Positions 1 to 5,745 of a stretch of DNA of 7,612 bases are shown one piece after another. The notes under the pieces were generated by a model. That model was not told the origin of the DNA. It saw only the letters and a list, made by a program, of their open reading frames with translations, and made no database searches. Source of the stretch: JAWXCH01 sp034440595 (GTDB taxonomy: Bacteria; Planctomycetota; Planctomycetia; Pirellulales; JALHPA01); contig JAWXCH010000417.1 in assembly GCA_034440595.1 (NCBI GenBank), positions 1 to 7,612 of the forward strand. The letters are read 5' to 3'. Position 1 is the stretch's first letter. Each line of letters begins with the position of its first letter. The translations under genes and the position numbers were made by a program.

Positions 1-9
1 TCTCCAGTC

Positions 10-22
10 GGGGCTGCGCCCC
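10..22. repeat. Short GC-rich inverted repeat
   Basis: Perfect 5-bp arms GGGGC and GCCCC around a TGC loop. It has no T-tract after it, so it is not a convincing terminator. It may be the tail of structure belonging to a gene left of the window. Confidence 0.3.
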
Positions 23-64
23 TCCCTCCGACGCAACACGCGAACTAAACAAGAACCGATTCTC

Positions 65-118
65 TCACAGACACTGGTACTGAAATCGGGAGGGGGTCAC
101 AGACGATGGCTTCGTCTG
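65..118. repeat. Direct repeat TCACAGAC plus hairpin
   Basis: The octamer TCACAGAC occurs at 65-72 and again at 97-104, a 32-base period. The second copy overlaps a hairpin at 100-118 with perfect 7-bp arms CAGACGA and TCGTCTG and a 5-base loop TGGCT. The block lies about 44 bases upstream of the possible small ORF at 162. It could be an operator or a leader structure, but no protein or RNA family is recognised. Confidence 0.35.
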
Positions 119-161
119 CAAATTCGTTGGGTATCTAGATCGTGGCCAGGGGGCGATAGTC

Positions 162-269
162 ATGACCAACTCAGACACGGGCGGTCGGCTCGTGCGAGAG
201 GTGCTCAATGCAATTGCCCAGGTTTATGAATGGCCTAGCTGGCCTACAGCCGAAAATGAGCGCCAATAA
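162..269 (+). CDS. Possible 35-aa small protein
   Basis: An ATG-started frame of 35 codons ends at TAA 267-269. The start is preceded by AGGGGG at 148-153, a good Shine-Dalgarno match with 8 bases of spacing and better than those of most large genes here. The peptide begins MTNSDTGGRLVREV and reads on through LNAIAQVYEW to NERQ, a mixed-composition, partly amphipathic sequence with two Trp near the end. There is no membrane segment and no family I recognise. It lies 70 bases upstream of the CPBP protease on the same strand, so it could be a leader peptide, a small partner protein or the broken 5' end of a lost gene. Its initiation region closely matches that of the AI-2E gene at 6395-6409. 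Confidence 0.35.
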   Translation: MTNSDTGGRLVREVLNAIAQVYEWPSWPTAENERQ

Positions 270-339
270 ACCCGACGGGGGAACGAAAAGCTGGTGTTGG
301 CGTACAACTCTCGTCTGCATCCGGAATGCAATTCATTGA

Positions 340-1338
340 ATGGGGGCGGCCTTGACTAAATCTCCGCCGACTGGCGAATGGGTTTCCGGACAAGTCGCGA
401 AAAGGCCCGTCCTCTGGTTTTTCGTTTTGGCGGTCGCGACCGAAATCCTCGTCATGGCGATGCTCGTCGTGACCGAAGCCGACACCCGAATCTCGGAAGC
501 GTTGACCGTCACCGGACTTCCCCTAAAGACGGACTATCTATCCGCCGCCCGACTCGTGTGGGCCGTGCCGGGAGTCTTGCAAGCCATTCTGCTGGTCGCC
601 CTGCAGCCTCTAACGCCGACTATTGCTGCGTTCGCTGTCACTGCGATGGCCTGGCAACGCAAGGGGCTGAAGGAACTCATCGCCCGTTATAGACCCTGGC
701 GAGTCGACGTTGATTGGCGACAAGGTCTGCTGTCATGGGCCTTTTGTATCGGCACATTCGCGTCCATGTCACTTGCCACAGCGGCTTTGAACCGACTGTT
801 GCTGTGCGCAGACGAATACACCTGGAATCAGGACTCACTTTTCTTCGCGTGGATTCCCACGATTCTGATCGCGATGTTCCTGGATGGCGGGGGCGTCGGT
901 GAGGAAACTGGTTGGAGGGGCTTCGCCCAGCCGCTGCTGCAACGGTCGCGGGGACCACTGGTAGGCACACTCTTGTTGGGCATACTCTGGTCACTTTGGC
1001 ACATTCCAGCCAAGCCGGACCTCTTGCTGAATGGCCCCTCGCACTTCGCTATTGGATTCGGAATCTTTACGTTTCGCCTGATAGGTCTCTCGGTGATTAT
1101 GGCCTATTTTTTCAATCGTGTGGGCGGCAGCACGCTGATCGCAATCGCGATGCATGGACTTCACAACGATTCTCTCGGACTGCAAGGACAACTACTGTCG
1201 GAATCAGACCGAGTGTTTGTTCTGTCTGAGATTACGCTGCTGGTGCCGATCGTTGCGGTCTCGGTCGCGATTATTGTTGGCACAAAGGGTCGATTGGAAG
1301 ACGATGCTTTCGCTCAAGCCCAACACCGAGCAGACTAG
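340..1338 (+). CDS. CPBP family intramembrane protease
   Basis: An intramembrane glutamic protease of the CPBP group (CAAX prenyl protease/bacteriocin-processing enzyme, Abi family). The substrate of this copy is unknown. With 332 residues it has several hydrophobic segments, at about 25-45, 74-103, 131-150, 170-182, 205-225, 235-260 and 295-314. The three signature motifs are present: EETGWRG with Glu188, Glu189 and Arg193; WSLWH ending at His221; and MHGLHN with His272 and Asn276. The catalytic core therefore looks intact. ATG 340 has no ribosome binding site, whereas in-frame TTG 352 follows GGGGCGG at good spacing, so the true start may be 352 (328 aa). Bases 347-384, including this start, resemble DNA at 3615-3654. 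It appears to be a single-gene unit. Such proteases often act in self-immunity to peptides or in prenyl-protein processing, but nothing next to it proves either role. Confidence 0.9.
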   Translation: MGAALTKSPPTGEWVSGQVAKRPVLWFFVLAVATEILVMAMLVVTEADTRISEALTVTGLPLKTDYLSAARLVWAVPGVLQAILLVALQPLTPTIAAFAVTAMAWQRKGLKELIARYRPWRVDVDWRQGLLSWAFCIGTFASMSLATAALNRLLLCADEYTWNQDSLFFAWIPTILIAMFLDGGGVGEETGWRGFAQPLLQRSRGPLVGTLLLGILWSLWHIPAKPDLLLNGPSHFAIGFGIFTFRLIGLSVIMAYFFNRVGGSTLIAIAMHGLHNDSLGLQGQLLSESDRVFVLSEITLLVPIVAVSVAIIVGTKGRLEDDAFAQAQHRAD

Positions 1339-1414
1339 ACGCCTGAACCGACCTTTGATGTCGACAGCCCCTATGAACGCCATTCCGCCATCCTTGAAAC
1401 CGAACCCCTTGTGC

Positions 1415-1438
1415 CGACTTTCGGAAAAAGCCGTTTTT
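1415..1438 (+). terminator. Weak intrinsic terminator after CPBP gene
   Basis: A 19-base hairpin at 1415-1433 has arms CGACTTT and AAAGCCG (one A/C mismatch) and a CGGAA loop. Five T residues follow immediately at 1434-1438. It lies 77 bases past the CPBP stop codon. The stem is AT-rich and imperfect, so this is a modest call. Confidence 0.35.
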
Positions 1439-1653
1439 GACGTGTTCTCTGGCTTCATCTCGATCGACTAGCGGATGCCTGTCGCAAGAAGTCGTGGGAA
1501 GTGCCTTGATTCTTGGAAATCCCATCTAACGACCGAATTGTGGCACCGCTGCTGAGTCCTAGGAACGCCATACGTTTTACCGTCCTGGCCTCCCAACAAC
1601 TCATACCAATTCTCGGAATGATACGTGCCTGTGCCTTGCTGCGGATTTGACCC

Positions 1654-1670
1654 TGCTGCGAGACGCAGCA
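1654..1670. repeat. Perfect hairpin with AGA loop (first)
   Basis: Seven-bp arms TGCTGCG and CGCAGCA enclose an AGA loop. A second hairpin of the same size and with the same loop follows 12 bases later. Neither has a proper T-tract for termination on either strand. Confidence 0.5.
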
Positions 1671-1682
1671 AAGGAGCCATTT

Positions 1683-1699
1683 TTGGAACAGAGTTCCAA
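1683..1699. repeat. Perfect hairpin with AGA loop (second)
   Basis: Seven-bp arms TTGGAAC and GTTCCAA enclose an AGA loop. It has the same geometry as the hairpin at 1654-1670 but unrelated arm sequence. Different arms with the same shape would be expected of RNA structure, although two short hairpins may also be chance. Confidence 0.5.
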
Positions 1700-1730
1700 T
1701 CCAGTGGCCCCGACGGTTTTCCGAAATGAG

Positions 1731-1745
1731 GCCCTCGGCGAGGGC
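1731..1745. repeat. 15-bp GC-rich palindrome
   Basis: GCCCTCG and CGAGGGC form perfect 7-bp arms around a single central G. As DNA it resembles an operator-type palindrome. As RNA the tips could not pair because the loop is too short, so the effective stem would be 5-6 bp. A fourth palindrome, CTGGCT-A-AGCCAG at 1813-1825, overlaps the OCD stop codon. Confidence 0.45.
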
Positions 1746-1816
1746 GTCGAAAGGCTTTCTTAATTCAGGGACTAAATCTATTCGTTCCAAACGGCAGATC
1801 AAACCGAACGCCCTGG

Positions 1817-2836
1817 CTAAGCCAGTCGAAATCGTTGGCCAATTCCACGGTCCAACGCTGAATGGTATACGAGGTGCGCAACGGCGATGTCGCAAATGGC
1901 CATCCCAATCGGGATCGCTATGATCCTTTCGTCGTCTGAATCGCGACCGCGTTTCTTATCGGTTACGATTTCGCCGATGGTGGCATAGACCGTCGGCATG
2001 CCCCCGGGAAACTCCGGATCGGGCTGACCGTCGGCTGTTTTGCGATCTCGGCCGATCTCGTCGAAGTACATTGCCAGCGCGACGTCGTCGACGATGAACT
2101 TATCGGCCAAATGTAAGGCCTCGGCCGTGTAGGCGCAGCCGCCTTCGATGCCCACCGCGAACGCGCCCGTTTTGAACCATTCGGGCCGCATGATGTGCTC
2201 GTCGCCGTTCGTGCAGGTGCAGATCACATCGGCTCCGTTGACGCAGGACTCGTTATTCGCGCACAGGACGACTTCGCCATTGAAGTAGGCCGAGGCGCGG
2301 TCCTTGAGTGCCGCCATGGCCGAATCGCGAATATCGCGTAGGCGCACCTGCCGCAGCGAGGGAATCTGCGCAGTGAGAAATCGCAAGTGCATGCTCCCCT
2401 CGAAGCCGCAACCCACTAGCGATAGTGTCTGGGCACCCACGACTGCACATCGTTGGGCCACGATCGCACTGACGGCCGCGGTCCTCAGGCCGGTCAGATA
2501 GCTGCAATCCATTATCGCCAGCGGCACCCCAGTTTCGGTGTCGTTGTAGACTTGCACTCCGGTCACGTTCGGCAGATCACGCTGGTAGTTCTGGGCAAAG
2601 CCGCCAACCCACTTCAGGCCGCAAGCCCCCAGCTGGTGCAAGTAGGCTGGCATTGCATGAAGAAAGTTGGCCGGATCGGTGTTGGTGGGATGCACGCCGA
2701 TCTTGGGATGCATTTCATACGTACCCTCCGCATGCTCGCGCAATGCCTGCTCCACGACAGCCACGACCTCGGTCGGTCCAAGCGATAACGAGACCACGTC
2801 ATCACGCGACAACAATAAGACCGTAATGTTTTTCAT
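1817..2836 (-). CDS. Ornithine cyclodeaminase/mu-crystallin family enzyme
   Basis: A cytosolic NAD(P)-dependent enzyme of the OCD/mu-crystallin family. Members include ornithine cyclodeaminase, some alanine dehydrogenases, imine reductases and SbnB-type amino-acid synthases; which reaction this one runs cannot be told. Its 339 residues match the usual family length. An N-terminal substrate and dimer region carries GLKWVGGF with Lys75 and YLTGLRTAAVSA with Arg118, the family's expected carboxylate-binding positions. A Rossmann fold follows, with a GCGFEG dinucleotide loop at 142-147 after the strand TLSLV. FIVDD (about 247-251) and the C-terminal GMAICDIAVAHLVYHSAL block (311-328) are also typical. 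ATG 2836 fits the family N-terminus, but no clear ribosome binding site precedes it. A likely terminator at 3130-3177 separates it from the upstream ATP-grasp/amidohydrolase unit on the same strand, so it is probably transcribed separately. A functional link to that unit is possible but unproven. Confidence 0.92.
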   Translation of the reverse strand: MKNITVLLLSRDDVVSLSLGPTEVVAVVEQALREHAEGTYEMHPKIGVHPTNTDPANFLHAMPAYLHQLGACGLKWVGGFAQNYQRDLPNVTGVQVYNDTETGVPLAIMDCSYLTGLRTAAVSAIVAQRCAVVGAQTLSLVGCGFEGSMHLRFLTAQIPSLRQVRLRDIRDSAMAALKDRASAYFNGEVVLCANNESCVNGADVICTCTNGDEHIMRPEWFKTGAFAVGIEGGCAYTAEALHLADKFIVDDVALAMYFDEIGRDRKTADGQPDPEFPGGMPTVYATIGEIVTDKKRGRDSDDERIIAIPIGMAICDIAVAHLVYHSALDRGIGQRFRLA

Positions 2837-3129
2837 GGGCCAGATTCCAGAGGGTCTTGGGGATTGAAAAGAACCTCACTTCCTCGATTGGCCACTCGTG
2901 GCCTGCATGGCACAAGTGATGTGCGGACGGGCACGGCTCCGCGCCGAAACCGCGCACTTTTGGCGATTGACCGCCCGAACTAAGTGCCACATTCGACAAG
3001 GTAACCAAAACGCAATTCCAATGCCTCTCAGTTACCGCTCGCTGTTTTGAAACGATTCCGCCCTGACCGGACGCGCTCGCGGCGGCTCTGCCAAGTCGCT
3101 TTGCGGGGAGAAACTCTGCGTTGCATGTC

Positions 3130-3177
3130 AAAAAAGGGGCCGCGTTGCTCAAAGCTTTCCAAGCACAGCATCGGCCC
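3130..3177 (-). terminator. Probable minus-strand intrinsic terminator
   Basis: Read on the minus strand, GGGCCG (3177-3172) pairs with CGGCCC (3142-3137). An inner TGCT/AGCA stem and a GCTT-GGA-AAGC mini-hairpin lie inside. A C and six T residues (3135-3130) then follow. The loop is longer than usual, but a GC stem followed by a T-run is the expected form. It would end transcripts from the ATP-grasp/amidohydrolase unit before the OCD gene. Confidence 0.45.
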
Positions 3178-3251
3178 TCATCCTACGAACTCATGAACTT
3201 CTGTGAACCTTGAATGTCCCATCAAACCACCGACTTGCAGCACTGCTGCCC

Positions 3252-3383
3252 CTAGTGACGGAAACTCATGTCAATGACGGGACCATCTGGGCGTCCCGGA
3301 AAGGCAGCCCTTTTGTCGGATTGATGCGAGGCTGCCAATTGCGGGCGTTCTGCCCCTGCTGCGAGCCCCATCAAATCAAGGGT
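3252..3383 (-). pseudogene. Diverged repeat copy 1, small coding remnant
   Basis: On the minus strand this reads TLDLMGLAAGAERPQLA, continues through FPGRPDGPVIDMSFRH and stops at TAG (3252-3254). It matches the small ORF at 6075-6245. Over the 36 aligned codons starting at Thr, I count 15 identical, 7 synonymous and 14 non-synonymous, about 61% amino-acid identity. This copy has a TAA directly before the Thr codon (3384-3386) and lacks nine codons in frame relative to copy 2, so it is probably a decayed or truncated version. The same frame is open upstream of the TAA as far as 3596, with protein-like sequence, which would fit a gene broken by that stop. No family is recognised. Confidence 0.4.
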
Positions 3384-3560
3384 TTACGGCACTGGGTTCA
3401 AGTTCTTGTCAGCGAACTGAGCCACCGACCCGAGAGCCCGTTCCCCCAGAAAACTTAAAAGATCCGGAGGGGTAAACGACTTCATCTCGGAAAGCCTTGT
3501 GCCGTACGTATCACCGTGACAATTCGGCGCAGCATGCCATGCCTTGTAAGGCTCGACGGC

Positions 3561-3576
3561 ACTGGATAACTGGATA
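3561..3576. repeat. Tandem 8-bp duplication
   Basis: ACTGGATA is repeated exactly twice, head to tail. It lies 49 bases beyond the amidohydrolase stop codon. It could be a small replication slip or a target duplication; no element sits between the two units. Confidence 0.5.
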
Positions 3577-3624
3577 AATGCTCTGGCCGCGTGCAACGCC
3601 CGTTCTGGTTGATCCGGCCCCTTG

Positions 3625-4434
3625 CTAAATCCCCCGCCAGTCGGCGAATAGGTTGTCTAGGTTTCTCCAGAGAATGTTTTCACGCTTCTCACTCGGCAGT
3701 TCGGCAGTCAACTTCAGGACGCGCTCGAGGGCTTCTGTGGGAGTGTACTCTGGGAAGTCCGAGCCTACCGTGAGGCGCTGATCCAGTTCGCGGCACAAGA
3801 ACGATATGTCCAGATCGAGCGAACTGCCGGCGTAACGCAGCATCGTGAATGACAGATCTAGCACCAGATGCGCGTGCATTCGCACCAACTCAAACAAGTC
3901 GAGCGCCGACGCCCCACCGCCGTGCAGCAGGACGATCTTTGTGTTGCCGCACCGATTGGCGATTTGATCGACAATGTCGGCAGCGCCGGGCAGGGCACGA
4001 CCCCGCTGGCGGAATAAGGTGCACAAAAAAAGCACAAGTCCATGCCTTCCGGCAGCATCCATTGCGGTCAATGACCGCGGGTCGAGTGGATCGTATTGAT
4101 TCAGACGGGCGTGGAGCTTGAGCCCCGCAAAGCCCCGCCGAGCAAGATCGGCGACAGCAGCTTCGACCTCCTGTGAATCCGCCATCGCGCACGGGTTGAT
4201 CGAGCCGATGGGAACGAATCGATCGGGAAACAGCCTAGCGCACTGCACTACCGTCTCGTTGTCGGCATGGTCCGCAATGGCCACCAAGCACGCTCGACAA
4301 CTTCCGAGAAGTTCCATTTCAGCCAGCAAGCGGGCCAGACTGGCATCATAGCGCCTTGCGCCCAGCCATGTGCCATCACGAGTAACATGTACCAGGGAAT
4401 CAAACAGTTTAAGCAAGCGACGTGCCCTCTCCAT
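3625..4434 (-). CDS. Amidohydrolase-2 family metal-dependent hydrolase
   Basis: A 269-residue TIM-barrel hydrolase of the amidohydrolase-2 type (PF04909-like). Enzymes of this group hydrolyse or decarboxylate small molecules in the cytosol; the substrate here is unknown. The N-terminus reads LFDSLVHVTRDG, where Leu14 stands at the first His of the usual HxH metal motif and His16 is kept. Later expected positions are present: GLKLHARL with Lys106 and His108, VLLHGGG with His171, and GSDFPE with Asp226. Loss of one metal ligand could mean a mononuclear site or a family-specific variant. It follows the ATP-grasp gene by 75 bases on the same strand and is probably co-transcribed with it. ATG 4434 places the barrel's first strand about 10 residues in, as expected; only a weak AAGATG precedes it. 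The last residues (FADWRGI) overlap the DNA similarity with 347-384. Confidence 0.85.
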   Translation of the reverse strand: MERARRLLKLFDSLVHVTRDGTWLGARRYDASLARLLAEMELLGSCRACLVAIADHADNETVVQCARLFPDRFVPIGSINPCAMADSQEVEAAVADLARRGFAGLKLHARLNQYDPLDPRSLTAMDAAGRHGLVLFLCTLFRQRGRALPGAADIVDQIANRCGNTKIVLLHGGGASALDLFELVRMHAHLVLDLSFTMLRYAGSSLDLDISFLCRELDQRLTVGSDFPEYTPTEALERVLKLTAELPSEKRENILWRNLDNLFADWRGI

Positions 4435-4480
4435 TCATCTTGGTCCGTGGATACTGGACAATTACTGCGCGGGAGGTCGC

Positions 4481-4493
4481 GTACCTCAGGTAC
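4481..4493. promoter_or_regulatory. 13-bp palindrome between cassette genes
   Basis: GTACCT and AGGTAC form perfect 6-bp arms around one central base. It sits in the 75-base gap, about 47 bases upstream of the amidohydrolase start. The shape resembles a dimeric repressor site, but no regulator gene lies in the window. In RNA it would form only a very small hairpin. Confidence 0.3.
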
Positions 4494-4509
4494 ATTTGCG
4501 TGACCTTAT

Positions 4510-5745
4510 TCATGCGCCGACCGCACTTACAATAGGTGATTCGGTGAAGATCTGTACTCGTCGGGCGGCGGCCTCCGCACGATGAATGGCCTCATATGCA
4601 TCAGCTCCCTCGCAGACAACGTGTCCCACGCGGCACGAGCTGTCTCGCAGGGCTGGTACGACATCGCCCGATGGAATGTAAATCTCTAGATCACACACAC
4701 CTGGCATCCGTCGCGCCTCTTCGACCCCGGCAATATGCCATACGCGTCCCGGCTTGGGCGCAAAGAAGCGTATTGCGGCCCCACGCAGTGAACCGCGACG
4801 CAGGTCAGGTGCCTGACCCATCGCGAGCTGGATCGTTGCTCGCAGCATATCGACGCCCGAGGATAGCGGCACCAAATGCGATGTTATGCACCCCCCGCCG
4901 AGTCTTGCGCCGATTTCCATGATGCGCGGTCCCTCGCGTCCCAAGCGAATCTCCACATGGCTGGCGGCCCAATCAATCCCTAACGCCGCAATGCCTGTGC
5001 GCGCAGCATCGATGAGCAACCGGCGATCACCGTCACCGACACATGCCGGCTGACTGTGCCCGATCTCAACAAAATAGGGATCGCCAGTCGTCAACTTGTC
5101 CGTGACCGCGACGATCTCAGTATGTCCATTAAACGTAAGCGTCTCGATCGAGAATTCCGGCCCATCGATGAACTCCTCAACGAGAATCCCATCCGAGCGC
5201 GTATTTTGAATCGCCGATTCGTACGCGGTTCGAACCTGGTCCGAGCTGGGGCGAGCCGGCAACCTGGTGACGCCTCGCCCTCCGCTGCAGACGGTTGGTT
5301 TGAGAATGGCCGCACCATCGATTTCCGCGAGCGCCGCGATAACTTCAAAATAGGTTCGAGCCGATAGCGAACGCGGGCATGGCACGCCCATCTCGTTCAA
5401 CCTCCGACGCATGTGGTGCTTGTTGGTTGAGCAGATCGCTGCGACCTCACTGAGCCCGGGTAGACCGAGCGTCGTGCAGAGGTGCGCCACAGTTGAGACA
5501 GGGAAGTCTGCCGCAGCGGTGAGTACTCCCCTGGCAGACTCCCGAGTTGCGATGGCTCGACATGCCTTGAGGTCACCCAGGTCATTTTCGTAGAACGCAT
5601 CTGCCAGGTGCCGCCCTAACGCGTCGGCGCAAGGGTCAATCGCAACAACGCGCAATCCAAGTCGTTTTCCGGTTTGGAGAAGCGGTATTTGCTGGCGTCC
5701 GGCGCTCAGCACGAGCAGTGTATCCAGCGTCGGAATACTTTTCAT
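4510..5745 (-). CDS. ATP-grasp domain ligase
   Basis: A 411-residue cytosolic ATP-grasp enzyme of the carboxylate-amine ligase/CPSase-like type. Such enzymes activate a carboxylate as an acyl phosphate and join it to an amine or other nucleophile. The N-terminal pre-ATP-grasp fold (LLVLSAGRQQIPLL, then VVAIDPCADA) spans about 1-105. NKHHMRRRL with Lys109 and ILKPTVCSGGRGV with Lys149 plus the glycine-rich loop 155-159 are the expected ATP contacts. ILVEEFIDGPEFSIE (187-201) supplies adenine and substrate residues. HVEIRL with Glu265 and IMEIGARLGGG with Glu277 and Arg281 form the Mg and phosphate site. A C-terminal GAAIRFFAPKPGRV lid (322-335) completes it. ATG 5745 is chosen because the added 48 residues of a longer frame starting at TTG 5889 look non-coding. 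It is the first gene of a likely two-gene unit with the amidohydrolase. It could be an amino-acid ligase in a small-molecule or glycan-decoration pathway; the substrate cannot be assigned. Confidence 0.9.
   Translation of the reverse strand: MKSIPTLDTLLVLSAGRQQIPLLQTGKRLGLRVVAIDPCADALGRHLADAFYENDLGDLKACRAIATRESARGVLTAAADFPVSTVAHLCTTLGLPGLSEVAAICSTNKHHMRRRLNEMGVPCPRSLSARTYFEVIAALAEIDGAAILKPTVCSGGRGVTRLPARPSSDQVRTAYESAIQNTRSDGILVEEFIDGPEFSIETLTFNGHTEIVAVTDKLTTGDPYFVEIGHSQPACVGDGDRRLLIDAARTGIAALGIDWAASHVEIRLGREGPRIMEIGARLGGGCITSHLVPLSSGVDMLRATIQLAMGQAPDLRRGSLRGAAIRFFAPKPGRVWHIAGVEEARRMPGVCDLEIYIPSGDVVPALRDSSCRVGHVVCEGADAYEAIHRAEAAARRVQIFTESPIVSAVGA

Larger units (their letters stand above)
1339..1816. 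other. Intergenic region with hairpins, no firm gene
   Basis: This 478-base stretch lies between the convergent CPBP and OCD-family genes. No plus-strand gene is convincing. On the minus strand an open frame runs from a TGA near 1764 to TAG at 1468, with an internal ATG at 1680. From that ATG it gives 70 residues that look protein-like (for example HSENWYELLGGQDGKTYGV and NSVVRWDFQE), but I recognise no family. It may be the 3' remnant of a decayed gene. Three perfect inverted repeats lie at 1654-1745. Confidence 0.5.
2837..3624. other. 788-base spacer between OCD and amidohydrolase genes
   Basis: No confident gene lies here. A minus-strand open frame at 2802-3152 overlaps the OCD start in another frame and has no recognisable domain. 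The spacer also holds a 14-bp inverted repeat at 2890-2903 (GGCCAC-TC-GTGGCC), a probable minus-strand terminator, repeat copy 1 at 3264-3383, and an exact tandem duplication of ACTGGATA at 3561-3576. The OCD promoter should lie between about 2840 and 3130, but I cannot point to convincing -35 and -10 boxes. Confidence 0.5.

Noticed and set aside
1640..1680. LLRLAAGSNPQQ in the spacer frame as a third copy of the LMGLAAGAERPQL repeat peptide
   Set aside because: Only LxxLAAG and a few scattered residues match and the flanks do not align, so chance similarity is likelier.
1455..1895. 146-aa minus-strand frame in the hairpin spacer
   Set aside because: It overlaps the OCD 3' end in another frame and looks less protein-like than the alternative frame ending at 1468.
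2802..3152. 116-aa minus-strand open frame overlapping the OCD start
   Set aside because: It overlaps the well-supported OCD gene in another frame, runs through the likely terminator side of the spacer and shows no domain or good start signal.
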